Assembly: GCA_017481265.1 (NCBI GenBank)
Contig: JAFUPK010000083.1
Location: 1-32,040, forward strand
Source of the DNA: Clostridia bacterium
Lineage (GTDB): Bacteria; Bacillota; Clostridia; Oscillospirales; CAG-272
Direction: 5' to 3'
DNA: 32,040 nucleotides
The translations under genes and the position numbers were made by a program. The notes under the pieces were generated by a model that was not told the origin of the DNA, ran no database searches, and saw only the letters and a program-made list of their open reading frames with translations. Below are positions 17,289 through 25,568 of this stretch, piece after piece. Positions within the stretch are counted from its first letter, which is position 1. Each line of letters begins with the position of its first letter.

Positions 17289-17444
17289 GCCTTTCTTTGA
17301 TTTGTGTGGTTTTTCTCAGCCTTGAGGCTGAGAAAAATGCCGACCGACTTTTGTCGGCAAGGCACAAATGGGTTTGAAAAAGCTGATGTACGCAATAAAC
17401 GTACTTTATTTTCAAACTTTTAAACCATTCCTTAATAAAAACAT
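17289..17444 (-). promoter_or_regulatory. Structured 5' leader of acn-icd with three stem-loops
   Basis: Read on the minus strand from the promoter. The first stem pairs 17409-17417 with 17372-17380 (9 bp) and encloses GTACG/CGTAC (17400-17404 with 17388-17392). The second is TGCCGAC/GTCGGCA (17353-17359 with 17338-17344), followed by TTTTT, as in an intrinsic terminator. The third is a perfect 12-bp stem (17326-17337 with 17310-17321). The U tract of the second stem is one arm of the third, so the two may be alternatives. The AAAGG site for acn follows. Pairings are seen; regulation is inferred. Confidence 0.5.
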
Positions 17445-17451
17445 ATATTTT

Positions 17452-17480
17452 ATTATACCATATCCTATCACCTCCGTCAA
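17452..17480 (-). promoter_or_regulatory. Sigma-A promoter of acn-icd
   Basis: On the minus strand TTGACG (17475-17480) and TATAAT (17452-17457) are exactly 17 nt apart. Transcription would begin near 17445, leaving a leader of about 170 nt. The 17277-17611 gap therefore holds this promoter, the leader and the divergent eamA promoter. Confidence 0.8.
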
Positions 17481-17544
17481 GGTAAAATTAAATCTAAAAT
17501 TCATATTTTAATTAAAGCTTTGCTAATGTATTTTTTCAAAACTG

Positions 17545-17573
17545 TTGAATTGAAGCTCGAATAATGTTATAAT
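17545..17573 (+). promoter_or_regulatory. Sigma-A promoter of the eamA operon
   Basis: TTGAAT (17545-17550), a 17-nt spacer and TATAAT (17568-17573), about 38 nt before the proposed start. It diverges from the acn promoter, with the -35 boxes 64 nt apart. Confidence 0.75.
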
Positions 17574-17611
17574 TATAAGAGTTAATCGGTTAAATAAAGG
17601 TAGTGACTCTT

Positions 17612-18508
17612 TTGAACAGATCTGCAAATAACATCAAAGGTATCCCGATACTCCTTATCACAGCGTTTATTTGGGGCGTAGCATTTACTGCTCAAAGCGC
17701 GGGAGCTGAATACCTGGGTGGTTTTTCGTATACAGCGATCAGGTTCTGCCTCGGTGTTCTGCTCCTTACCCCCGCCGTCCTTCTTCTCGAAAGAAAAGCA
17801 AATGACAAAGTGAAGATGCGCGGAACGGTGCTCTCCGGCATATTCTGTGGCGTTGTCATGTTCGGCGCCACAGCTCTACAGCAATTCGGCATACAGTTTT
17901 CGGGTAACTCCGGCAAAGCCGGCTTTATCACCTGTCTTTACATACTTATAGTTCCGATCTTCGGGCTGTTTGCAAAGAAGATTCCATCGCTTAATGTAGC
18001 TCTCGCCGTTGTTATCGGATTGATCGGCATGTATCTTCTGACTTTCGAGGGCTCATCCGCTTTTAACTTCGGTGATCTTCTCGTGATGCTTTCCGCATTT
18101 CTGTGGGCAGTACATATACTCGCTATAGATAAGTTTGCCTCTAACATTTATCCGCTGAGGTTTTCGCTTATTCAGTTTGCGACCGTGGCGGTTATTAGTC
18201 TCGTGTGTATGTTTATCTTTGAAGAAGTTACTGTAGAAGCTGTAAAGTCTGCATGGCTTCCTTTGGCTTACGGCGGTTTCGGTTCGGTTGGTATCGCATA
18301 CACCTTACAGGCGATCGGTCAAAGGTATGCGGATCCGACTCCGGCTTCTCTCGCTCTTTCTATGGAATCTGTTTTCGCAGCCCTTGCAGGAGCTGTTATA
18401 CTCGGAGAGCGGCTTCCCACAAAGGGGTATATTGGCTGTGCTCTCATATTCACAGCGATCATATTAGCGCAGCTACCCGCGAAATATTTTGAGTTTAGAC
18501 GTAAATAA
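17612..18508 (+). CDS. EamA (drug/metabolite transporter superfamily) membrane protein
   Basis: An integral membrane protein of 298 aa with about ten hydrophobic segments in two EamA repeats. Early segments are IPILLITAFIWGVAFTAQSA and the YTAIRFCLGVLLLTPAVLLL region; the second repeat starts near FGDLLVMLSAFLWAVHILAI and ends in GYIGCALIFTAIILAQL. Members export amino acids or other small metabolites; the substrate here is unknown. I start at TTG 17612 because AAAGGTAGTGA closely resembles the full anti-anti-SD AAAGGAGGTGA and leaves a 5-nt spacer. A GTG at 17603 inside that site is the alternative. The activase gene follows 18 nt later, so the two are probably cotranscribed. Confidence 0.85.
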   Translation: MNRSANNIKGIPILLITAFIWGVAFTAQSAGAEYLGGFSYTAIRFCLGVLLLTPAVLLLERKANDKVKMRGTVLSGIFCGVVMFGATALQQFGIQFSGNSGKAGFITCLYILIVPIFGLFAKKIPSLNVALAVVIGLIGMYLLTFEGSSAFNFGDLLVMLSAFLWAVHILAIDKFASNIYPLRFSLIQFATVAVISLVCMFIFEEVTVEAVKSAWLPLAYGGFGSVGIAYTLQAIGQRYADPTPASLALSMESVFAALAGAVILGERLPTKGYIGCALIFTAIILAQLPAKYFEFRRK

Positions 18509-18526
18509 AAGAAGGAACAATATAGA

Positions 18527-19426
18527 ATGATAACAGGTAAGGTTTTTAATATACAGCGTTTTTCTATACATGACGGTCCGGGCATAAGAACAAACGTATT
18601 TTTAAAAGGCTGTCCCCTCAGATGCCTGTGGTGTCACAATCCCGAAGGTCTTTCAAGAGAAACGGATATTGAGTTTATACCAACAAAGTGTATCGGATGC
18701 GGCAGATGTACGATTTGCAAAAACGGATGTCATACGATGGTGGACGGCTTTCACGTGTATAACCGCGAAAACTGTACCAAGTGCGGCGAATGTATTGAAA
18801 AGTGTGTTGCTGATTCTTTGCAGATCGCGGGAAAAGACATGACTGTTGAAGAAGTGATGAAGGAAGTCGAATCCGACGCTATGTTCTATGACGAAAGCGG
18901 CGGAGGAATGACTCTTTCCGGAGGCGAGCCTCTGTATCAGAGCGATTTTGCTGTGGAGCTTTTAAAGGAAGCCAAAAACAGAGGTATTCATACCGCTATC
19001 GAGACCTGCGGATTCTATTCCGATGATGTCCTTAGAAGAGCGCTCCCGTACATAGATGTTTTTCTCTTTGACTATAAGGTAACAGGCAGGGAAGAGCACA
19101 AAGCGGCAACCGGCGTCTACCCCGACGTGATCCTTAAGAATCTTGAACTGATCAATGACTACGGTACTGAGATAGTGCTACGTTGTCCCATAATACCCAC
19201 TATCAACGACAATGACACCCACTACAAAGCCATTGCAGAGCTTGCAAACCGTCTTAAAAACGTAACAAGGATCGACCTTGAGGCTTATCACGAGCTTGGT
19301 TCATCGAAGTACCTCAACCTCGGAAAAACTGTCACATTTACAGAAAAAGCTCCACCCAAGGGAGTGCTTGATCCGGTCAGGGAATACATCGCGGCTCTCA
19401 CCGTTAAAAAGGTCACTATATCATAA
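18527..19426 (+). CDS. Glycyl-radical-enzyme activating protein (radical SAM)
   Basis: A radical SAM enzyme that installs the glycyl radical on a partner such as pyruvate formate-lyase or a diol dehydratase-like enzyme. The SAM cluster motif CX3CX2C is C29-C33-C36, preceded by SIHDGPGIRTNVFLKGCP. A ferredoxin-like insert carries CxxCxxC sets at C55-C68 and C83-C93, predicted to hold two more [4Fe-4S] clusters. GGEP is at 132-135. Length is 299 aa. The insert places it with the CutD/HpdA/BssD-like activases rather than plain PflA (about 245 aa). No glycyl radical enzyme is in the window, so the partner is unknown. It lies 18 nt after eamA and 35 nt before the dehydrogenase. Confidence 0.9.
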   Translation: MITGKVFNIQRFSIHDGPGIRTNVFLKGCPLRCLWCHNPEGLSRETDIEFIPTKCIGCGRCTICKNGCHTMVDGFHVYNRENCTKCGECIEKCVADSLQIAGKDMTVEEVMKEVESDAMFYDESGGGMTLSGGEPLYQSDFAVELLKEAKNRGIHTAIETCGFYSDDVLRRALPYIDVFLFDYKVTGREEHKAATGVYPDVILKNLELINDYGTEIVLRCPIIPTINDNDTHYKAIAELANRLKNVTRIDLEAYHELGSSKYLNLGKTVTFTEKAPPKGVLDPVREYIAALTVKKVTIS

Positions 19427-19461
19427 TTTATTTGCCACATTACGGCAGAAAGGTATATATC

Positions 19462-20529
19462 ATGAGTAAAATAAGAGTTGGTATCATCGGTACCGGTAAC
19501 ATCAGCCACTTCCACATGAAGGGCTATAAGGAGCTCGAAAGAGACGGCATTGTTGAGCTTGTTGCAGCTTGCGACATAGATGCAGAAAAGCTTGCAAACT
19601 ATGCTTCCCAGTACGGCTTCAAGAGAACCTACACCGATTATAACGAAATGATGGAGAAGGAAGAGCTCGATTGTGTAAGCGTCTGCACATGGAACGCGGC
19701 TCATAAGGGTGCAACTGTTGCAGCTCTCCGCGACGGCGCAAACGTTCTCTGCGAAAAGCCTATGGCAATGAACGCTGCTGAGGCTGAAGAAATGATCGCG
19801 GCTTCCAAGGAATCCGGCAAGCTTCTTCAGATCGGTTTCGTCCGCCGCTTCGGCAAGGATGCAGATATCGTAAATCAGTTCCGCGATTCCGGCGCTCTCG
19901 GCGACATCTATTTTGCTAAGGCTACATATCTCAGACGCGACGGATGCCCCGGCGGCTGGTTCGGTGACAAGCGGTACTCCGGCGGCGGTCCTCTCATCGA
20001 CCTCGGTGTTCATGTAATCGACCTCACACGCTACCTCGCAGGCGGTCCCAAGCCCGTTTGCGTATTCGGTAAGACATACAACAACCTCGGCTGCCGCAGA
20101 GCAAAGGGAGGCGACGATGCGTGGGAGGCTCCTGTAGGCACTGCCGAGTACGAATACAGCGTAGAGGACTTTGCTACCGCGCTCGTCACCTTCGATAACG
20201 GTCTTACGCTTAATGTAGAAGCCAGCTTCAACCTCAATCTTGAAAGAGATATCGGAAATGTTGAGCTTTTCGGAACAAAAGCAGGCCTCAAGCTTGATCC
20301 CGGTGTTGAGCTCTACACCGACATGGCAGGCAGATACGTAAACATCAAGCCTACCGGCGATACCGGCTTTGACATGAATGCTTTTGTAAATGAGATCAAG
20401 AGCTTCGTTAACGCTTCTCAGGGTAAGGAAACCTGCCGCGCAACAGGCGAGGACGGTCGCATTCTCATGCAGATCCTGGATGCGATCTACGAGTCCGCTG
20501 AAACCGGTAAGTCTGTTGACATCAAGTAA
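19462..20529 (+). CDS. Gfo/Idh/MocA-family NAD(P)-dependent oxidoreductase
   Basis: A dehydrogenase of 355 aa likely acting on a sugar, inositol or sugar-acid derivative. The Rossmann motif GIIGTGNIS is at residues 7-15. The family signature CEKPMAMN (97-104) holds the catalytic-site Lys99. GGGPLIDLGVHVIDL (174-188) carries the conserved D180 and H184. Family members differ widely in substrate, so none is assigned. Start 19462 follows AGAAAGG with an 8-nt spacer; the upstream in-frame start at 19432 lies before that site and is rejected. TGCC/GGCA can form a small hairpin just before the ribosome binding site. A terminator follows. Confidence 0.9.
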   Translation: MSKIRVGIIGTGNISHFHMKGYKELERDGIVELVAACDIDAEKLANYASQYGFKRTYTDYNEMMEKEELDCVSVCTWNAAHKGATVAALRDGANVLCEKPMAMNAAEAEEMIAASKESGKLLQIGFVRRFGKDADIVNQFRDSGALGDIYFAKATYLRRDGCPGGWFGDKRYSGGGPLIDLGVHVIDLTRYLAGGPKPVCVFGKTYNNLGCRRAKGGDDAWEAPVGTAEYEYSVEDFATALVTFDNGLTLNVEASFNLNLERDIGNVELFGTKAGLKLDPGVELYTDMAGRYVNIKPTGDTGFDMNAFVNEIKSFVNASQGKETCRATGEDGRILMQILDAIYESAETGKSVDIK

Positions 20530-20560
20530 TTTTTCAAGCTAACTTAAATAATATTTGTTT

Positions 20561-20599
20561 TAAAAATAACGGATCCCACATGGGGATCCGTTATTTTTA
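20561..20599. terminator. Bidirectional terminator
   Basis: A 17-bp stem pairs 20561-20577 with 20583-20599 around ACATG; the core is CGGATCCC/GGGATCCG, flanked by A5 and T5. It lies between the convergent dehydrogenase and SASP genes, and can serve both. Confidence 0.9.
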
Positions 20600-20611
20600 A
20601 TTTAGAAAAGC

Positions 20612-20815
20612 TTATTTGTTTGCGAGGTTGTTCTCGTAGCTTTCGATCATCTTCTTGACCATCTGTCCGCCGATAGAACCTGCCTGACGGGATGTGAGCT
20701 CGCCGTTGTAACCGTTATTAAGTGTAACACCGACCTCACTTGCCGCCTGCTGCTTAAACTGTTCCATTGCTGCCTTAGCTTCGGGAACAACGATCTTATT
20801 ATTATTCTGTGCCAT
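20612..20815 (-). CDS. Alpha/beta-type small acid-soluble spore protein
   Basis: These proteins coat and protect DNA in the dormant spore core and are degraded by the GPR protease at germination. The 67-aa protein has the family signatures: VPEAKAAMEQFK near the N-terminus, ASEVGV around the GPR cleavage region, and LTSRQAGSIGGQMVKKMIE in the C-terminal half. The start at 20815 follows AAGGAAAGG with an 8-nt spacer; a longer reading to 20878 has no site and adds a lysine-rich extension foreign to the family. It stands alone on the minus strand. Expression in the forespore under sigma-G is expected from the family. Confidence 0.93.
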   Translation of the reverse strand: MAQNNNKIVVPEAKAAMEQFKQQAASEVGVTLNNGYNGELTSRQAGSIGGQMVKKMIESYENNLANK

Positions 20816-20894
20816 TTTGATTACCTTTCCTTGCAAAACATAAACCGTCTTGCTCTTTTTCTTGTTAAAGAAGAGCACGCAAGCTCTTCGCTAA

Positions 20895-20924
20895 TATTAT
20901 GTCTCACTCGCACCATAATATTAG
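20895..20924 (-). promoter_or_regulatory. Inverted repeat / candidate sigma-G promoter of the SASP gene
   Basis: Perfect 11-bp arms at 20891-20901 and 20914-20924 are separated by 12 nt. On the minus strand the downstream arm contains CATAATA, which fits the sigma-G -10 pattern CATwmTA. CTAATA in the other arm is 17 nt upstream, a partial fit to the -35. The start codon is about 80 nt away. Confidence 0.35.
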
Positions 20925-21003
20925 TGGTAAAATTTGATGAACTTAATACGAACAAGAAATATTTTAACACCAAGCTTAAAAATTTCAGTGGTGCTCTTGC
21001 CAT

Positions 21004-21032
21004 TTGACGAAAAATGAGTTATACTGTATAGA
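21004..21032 (+). promoter_or_regulatory. Candidate sigma-A promoter of the P-type ATPase gene
   Basis: TTGACG (21004-21009), a 17-nt spacer and TATAGA (21027-21032), about 60 nt before the start codon. Confidence 0.5.
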
Positions 21033-21091
21033 GCTTTTAAAACTCTTACTTCAACTGATATTCAGCTAACTGATATTGAAAGGATTTCCTA

Positions 21092-23491
21092 ATGAATCGA
21101 ATCTCTCACGGTTTTACCTCGGAACGCTCTCATATAAACAGGGTGTCACCCGAATATGACCGAGGACTGACCTCAGCTCAGGTTAATGAGAGGATGGCCG
21201 GCGGATGGGACAACAAGCCTGTAGAATCTCCGACAAAAACCGTTAAACAAATTATATACAGCAATGTAGTTACTTATTTTAATATTCTCTTCTTTATAAT
21301 TGCCTTTGCACTCATTCTCGTAGGATCGTTCAACAACCTTTCCTTCATGGTCATAATTCTTGTTAACCTTATGATCGGTATCGTACAGGAGATCAACTCC
21401 AAGCGCACGCTCGACTCTCTGACACTTCTTACTGAGCCTCATATCAAAGTAATAAGAGATTCGAGGGAGCACAGTGTACCCACCGAAAAGCTGGTCATAG
21501 ACGACGTGATCATCCTTGGAACCGGTAATCAGATATGTGCAGACGGAACTGTTCTCAAAGGGGAAATACAAGTAAACGAAGCTCTTGTAACCGGTGAAGC
21601 AGACGAGATCACAAAGCGTCCGGGTGATACATTGCTGTCGGGAAGCTACGTAGTCGGCGGAAGCTGCTATGCAAGGCTCGATGCGGTCGGAGCAGACTCA
21701 TTTGTCTCAAAACTTACACTCGATGCTAAGAAAACAAAGAAAAAAGACACGAAGGGAATGATGCTCTCCCTTAAAAAGTTAATTATTATCATTGGTTTTC
21801 TTATTATCCCGCTCGGCCTTGGACTTATCCTCAGGCACCATTATTCACTTGGTATTGGTATCAAGGATAACGTAACCCAGACTGCAGCAGCAATAATCGG
21901 TATGATTCCCGAAGGTCTATATCTTCTTGTTAATGTAACACTTGCTGTAAGTGTTATAAAGCTTGCAAAGAAAGACACTCTTGTTCATGACCTGGGATGT
22001 ATCGAGACGCTTGCAAGAGTTGACACTCTCTGTGTGGATAAAACAGGTACTATAACAGATAATTCAATGCTGGTAAGTGATATTGTTCCTCTGCGCCGTG
22101 ACATCGATGTTGTACCTCTTGTACGCGATTTTGTTTACAATATGGCAGAGGATAATATAACAATGAAAGCTTTAAAGGAGCATTTCAACGGATCTATAGG
22201 ACGCAGAGCTCTTGAAGTAGTGCCTTTCACTTCTGCAACAAAGACAAGTGCTGTCTCCTTTTCTGCAGGTGAGAAATATGTTCTCGGTGCTCCGGAATTT
22301 GTGCTTCGCGGACTTTATCCATCTTATAAAAAGACGCTCGAGCCTTATATAAATGACGGTAAAAGAGTGCTTATGTTCGCTCAAACCTCATCACTTATTG
22401 CAGCAGAAGCTGAAAGGGTAGTACCGTTGGCTCTTGTCACGCTCATTAATCCCGTTCGCCCCGAAGCGTATGATACATTCACCTATTTCACAAAGCAAGG
22501 CGTAAATATCAAGGTTATATCGGGAGACAATCCGCTAACCGTTTCCGCTGCCGCACGTGATGCCGGTATACCCGGTTATGAAAACTGCATTGATATTTCC
22601 GACCTCACAGACGATGAGGTTGCTGAAGTAGCTGAGCAGTACACCGTTTTTGGAAGAGTATCGCCAAGTCAAAAGCGGATACTTGTCAGAACGCTGAAGA
22701 AAAAAGGTCATACTGTTGCTATGACCGGTGACGGAGTAAATGACATTCTCGCCATGAAGGACGCAGATTGCAGTATAGCAATGGCATCAGGCAGTGATGT
22801 AACCTGTCAGATATCCCATCTTGTTTTGTTAAAATCTCAGTTTTCGTCCCTTCCTTCAGTTGTAGCTGAAGGAAGACAGGTAATAAATAATATCGAGAGA
22901 TCAGCATCTTTATTCCTTGTAAAAAACATATTCTCGTTCCTTCTTGCCATCATTTCAATAATTGCGGTTTTCCAATATCCGTTGCAGCCGGTACAGATCT
23001 CGCTCGTAAGCGGACTTACAATAGGTATTCCTTCATTTATTCTTGCACTTGAGAAAAACGAAAAACGGGTTAAAGGAAAATTTCTTGTAAATGTAATCTA
23101 CAGGGCCTTGCCCGCGGCATTAACAAATCTTATCGTTGTTATGGGAGTAATTCTGTTTGCAGATGCTTTTGGTATGAAACAGAATATTGCATCTTCCGTG
23201 ATAACCATACTGATGGGTCTTGTAGGATTTACCATGATATTTACCCTTTGCAGACCCTTTAACAAGAAAAGAAGTGCTCTTCTTATCGGCTTAATACTCC
23301 TGTTCATTGCGGCGCTCATAATAATGCCGTCATTCTTTGAGATCACACCTCCGGACTACGGTGGATGGCTCGTCCTCGGAGTATTCTCATTACTTATACC
23401 TTCTGTTATTTATACAATGTCTGCGGCTCTCAAAGCATTTGCACGGTCTATCTTTACGCTTGCAAAGAAGATCGAAGAAAGCCGAGAATGA
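21092..23491 (+). CDS. Cation-translocating P-type ATPase, CtpE-like
   Basis: A membrane pump of 799 aa that uses ATP to move cations. The phosphorylation motif DKTGT starts at D316. The actuator loop has VTGEADE near 168, the transmembrane-4 motif is IPEGL (about 272-276), VLGAPEFV marks the nucleotide domain, and MTGDGVNDILAMKDADC lies near 545. PEGL rather than PEGLP, together with the length, fits the CtpE group, whose mycobacterial member is linked to calcium uptake; calcium is therefore a guess here. Membrane segments occur near 65-110, 225-295 and six in the last 200 residues. It has its own candidate promoter. The eda gene follows 58 nt downstream without an evident promoter. Confidence 0.9.
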   Translation: MNRISHGFTSERSHINRVSPEYDRGLTSAQVNERMAGGWDNKPVESPTKTVKQIIYSNVVTYFNILFFIIAFALILVGSFNNLSFMVIILVNLMIGIVQEINSKRTLDSLTLLTEPHIKVIRDSREHSVPTEKLVIDDVIILGTGNQICADGTVLKGEIQVNEALVTGEADEITKRPGDTLLSGSYVVGGSCYARLDAVGADSFVSKLTLDAKKTKKKDTKGMMLSLKKLIIIIGFLIIPLGLGLILRHHYSLGIGIKDNVTQTAAAIIGMIPEGLYLLVNVTLAVSVIKLAKKDTLVHDLGCIETLARVDTLCVDKTGTITDNSMLVSDIVPLRRDIDVVPLVRDFVYNMAEDNITMKALKEHFNGSIGRRALEVVPFTSATKTSAVSFSAGEKYVLGAPEFVLRGLYPSYKKTLEPYINDGKRVLMFAQTSSLIAAEAERVVPLALVTLINPVRPEAYDTFTYFTKQGVNIKVISGDNPLTVSAAARDAGIPGYENCIDISDLTDDEVAEVAEQYTVFGRVSPSQKRILVRTLKKKGHTVAMTGDGVNDILAMKDADCSIAMASGSDVTCQISHLVLLKSQFSSLPSVVAEGRQVINNIERSASLFLVKNIFSFLLAIISIIAVFQYPLQPVQISLVSGLTIGIPSFILALEKNEKRVKGKFLVNVIYRALPAALTNLIVVMGVILFADAFGMKQNIASSVITILMGLVGFTMIFTLCRPFNKKRSALLIGLILLFIAALIIMPSFFEITPPDYGGWLVLGVFSLLIPSVIYTMSAALKAFARSIFTLAKKIEESRE

Positions 23492-23549
23492 ACTTGGTGC
23501 TCAGTAATAACAAATAAATTTACTGCCATTTTGGCATATGGAGATTATT

Positions 23550-24509
23550 ATGGATATCATTAAAGAACTATCTCAAATCGGTATCGTCCCCGTCATCGCT
23601 CTCGATGATGCGAAGGATGCAGCCCCCCTTGCAAAAGCTCTTTGCCGCGGAGGTCTTCCTTGTGCAGAGATCACCTTCAGAACCGCTGCCGCCGAGGAAT
23701 CCATTAGGATCATGGCAAACGAGTTTCCCGAAATGCTTGTAGGCGCCGGCACTGTGCTTACAACCGAACAGGCTGACCGTGCAATAAATGCAGGCGCTCG
23801 TTTTCTTGTGTCTCCAGGACTTAATCCCGAGGTTGTAAAGCATTGTATCGCGAAAGGCTATCCTATAGTACCCGGCTGTGCAACCCCCTCCGAAATTGAA
23901 ACTGCGATTTCTTTGGGTCTCGACACAGTAAAGTTCTTTCCCGCAGAGGCTGCCGGCGGTATTGCAATGATAAAAGCAATGTCTGCTCCTTACGGAAAGA
24001 TCAAGTTTATGCCAACAGGAGGCATCGGAGAGGGCAACCTTAACGATTATCTCTCTTTTGGTAAGATATTCGCCTGCGGCGGAAGCTGGATGGCATCAAA
24101 AAAGCTGATATCCGAAGGAAAGTTTGATGAGATCGAAAAGCTCACAAGGGGTGCTGTATCCTCGATGCTCGACATAAAGCTTCATCATATTGGCATCAAT
24201 TCAGATTCTGCTGACGCAAAAACAGCTGCAGAAGCATTTGGTGCAATTCTCGGACTTTCTACACGAGAAACCGACATATCTGTTTGGTGCGGCGACAAGG
24301 TCGAGGTCATGACTGAACCTATAAAGGGAAGTGTAGGTCATATTGCTCTTTCCGTAAATTATGTCGACCGTGCAGTATATCATCTGCAGAAACGAGGACT
24401 CACATTCGATCTTTCCACAGCAAAATATGACAGTTCAGGTAACATGACCTTTGTCTATGCTGAAAACGAGATATGCGGCTTTGCGATCCATCTCGTCAAA
24501 AATTCTTAA
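23550..24509 (+). CDS. eda: KDPG/KHG aldolase fused to a C-terminal VOC (glyoxalase-like) domain
   Basis: Residues 1-210 are a class I aldolase splitting 2-keto-3-deoxy-6-phosphogluconate into pyruvate and glyceraldehyde 3-phosphate (or 4-hydroxy-2-oxoglutarate). Catalytic Glu40 is in AEITFRT, the Schiff-base Lys128 in VKFFPAE, and the phosphate loop is PTGGIG (155-160). Residues about 211-319 (LHHIGINSDS..., GHIALSV, a terminal FAIHLVK) look like one VOC-fold module of some 108 aa. The usual aldolase is about 210 aa. Start 23550 follows GGAG with a 6-nt spacer; the ATG at 23538 overlaps that site. A TGCCA-TTT-TGGCA hairpin precedes it. kdgK follows 32 nt later. What the extra domain does is unknown. 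Confidence 0.9.
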   Translation: MDIIKELSQIGIVPVIALDDAKDAAPLAKALCRGGLPCAEITFRTAAAEESIRIMANEFPEMLVGAGTVLTTEQADRAINAGARFLVSPGLNPEVVKHCIAKGYPIVPGCATPSEIETAISLGLDTVKFFPAEAAGGIAMIKAMSAPYGKIKFMPTGGIGEGNLNDYLSFGKIFACGGSWMASKKLISEGKFDEIEKLTRGAVSSMLDIKLHHIGINSDSADAKTAAEAFGAILGLSTRETDISVWCGDKVEVMTEPIKGSVGHIALSVNYVDRAVYHLQKRGLTFDLSTAKYDSSGNMTFVYAENEICGFAIHLVKNS

Positions 24510-24541
24510 ATACCCGCTAATATAGCAGAATGGAGATAACA

Positions 24542-25564
24542 ATGAAAAAAGTAATAACCTTCGGCGAGCTTATGCTCAGACTTGCGCCCAATGGATACTA
24601 TCGCTTCTTCCAAAACGATCAGATGCAGGCAACCTTTGGAGGCGGAGAGGCAAATGTTGCTGTCAGCCTTGCAAATTACGGTCTCGACAGCGTGTACGTA
24701 ACTAAGCTTCCTACTCACGCCATCGGACAGGCTGCGGTTAACTCTCTCCGATATTTTGGAGTAGATACTTCAAAAATCGTCAGAGGCGGAGACAGAGTCG
24801 GTATATATTATCTCGAAAAGGGTGCCTCACAGCGTGGTTCGGTTTGCATCTATGACCGTGCTCATTCATCAATAGCCGAAGCTGAAAGTTCAGATTTCAA
24901 CTGGGATGATATTTTTGACGGAGCTGACTGGTTCCACTTCACAGGAATTACTCCCGCACTCGGTAAGAATGTTGCTGCTATATGCGAAGATGCTTGCAAG
25001 GCAGCGAAGGCAAGGGGGGTCAAGATTTCTTGCGACCTGAACTACAGAGGTAAGCTTTGGACAAGAAGCGAGGCTCGCGAGACCATGACAAAGCTTTGTA
25101 AATATGTTGACGTATGCATTTCCAATGAAGAGGATGCAAAGGACGTGTTCGGAATTGAAGCCGAGGGAACAGATATATATGGCGGTAAGCTTAACCACGA
25201 AGGATATAAATCTGTAGCTAAGCAGCTTGCAGATAAGTTTGGATTTAAAAAAGTAGCCATCACCCTTCGTTCATCAATATCAGCGAATGATAATGACTGG
25301 GCAGGTATGCTTTATGACGGTAATGATTATTGCTTCTCTAAGTCATATCACCTCCATATTGTTGACAGAGTTGGCGGTGGAGATTCATTCGGCGGCGGCC
25401 TAATCTACGCACTTCTCAATGGTAAGACGTCACAGGACGCTATAGAATTTGCAGTTGCTGCATCCGCGCTCAAGCACTCTGTCGAAGGTGACTATAACAG
25501 AGTCAGTGTTTCTGAGGTTGAAAAGCTTTCTGGCGGTGACGGCTCAGGAAGAGTTCAAAGGTGA
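24542..25564 (+). CDS. kdgK: 2-keto-3-deoxygluconate kinase (PfkB family)
   Basis: KDG kinase makes 2-keto-3-deoxy-6-phosphogluconate, the substrate of the aldolase encoded just upstream. The 340-aa protein has the PfkB N-terminal motif FGGGEANVAVSLANYG (32-47) and the C-terminal signature DRVGGGDSFGGGLIYALL with catalytic Asp281. GEL.LRLAP near the N-terminus is typical of KDG kinases. The substrate is inferred from similarity plus linkage to eda. Start 24542 is preceded by GGAG and a 6-nt spacer; the ATG at 24530 overlaps the site. GCTA-ATA-TAGC just upstream may form a small hairpin. The pair serves uronate or pectin breakdown, but the upstream dehydratase and isomerase genes are not here. 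Confidence 0.88.
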   Translation: MKKVITFGELMLRLAPNGYYRFFQNDQMQATFGGGEANVAVSLANYGLDSVYVTKLPTHAIGQAAVNSLRYFGVDTSKIVRGGDRVGIYYLEKGASQRGSVCIYDRAHSSIAEAESSDFNWDDIFDGADWFHFTGITPALGKNVAAICEDACKAAKARGVKISCDLNYRGKLWTRSEARETMTKLCKYVDVCISNEEDAKDVFGIEAEGTDIYGGKLNHEGYKSVAKQLADKFGFKKVAITLRSSISANDNDWAGMLYDGNDYCFSKSYHLHIVDRVGGGDSFGGGLIYALLNGKTSQDAIEFAVAASALKHSVEGDYNRVSVSEVEKLSGGDGSGRVQR

Positions 25565-25568
25565 TCCC

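Noticed and set aside
19288..20013. Open frame of 241 codons on the minus strand across the activase/dehydrogenase junction
   Set aside because: Both plus-strand genes have clear motifs and ribosome binding sites; the antisense frame has neither.
23492..23549. Possible promoter between the P-type ATPase and eda
   Set aside because: No pair of -35 and -10 hexamers at a sensible spacing; only the small hairpin and the ribosome binding site are visible.
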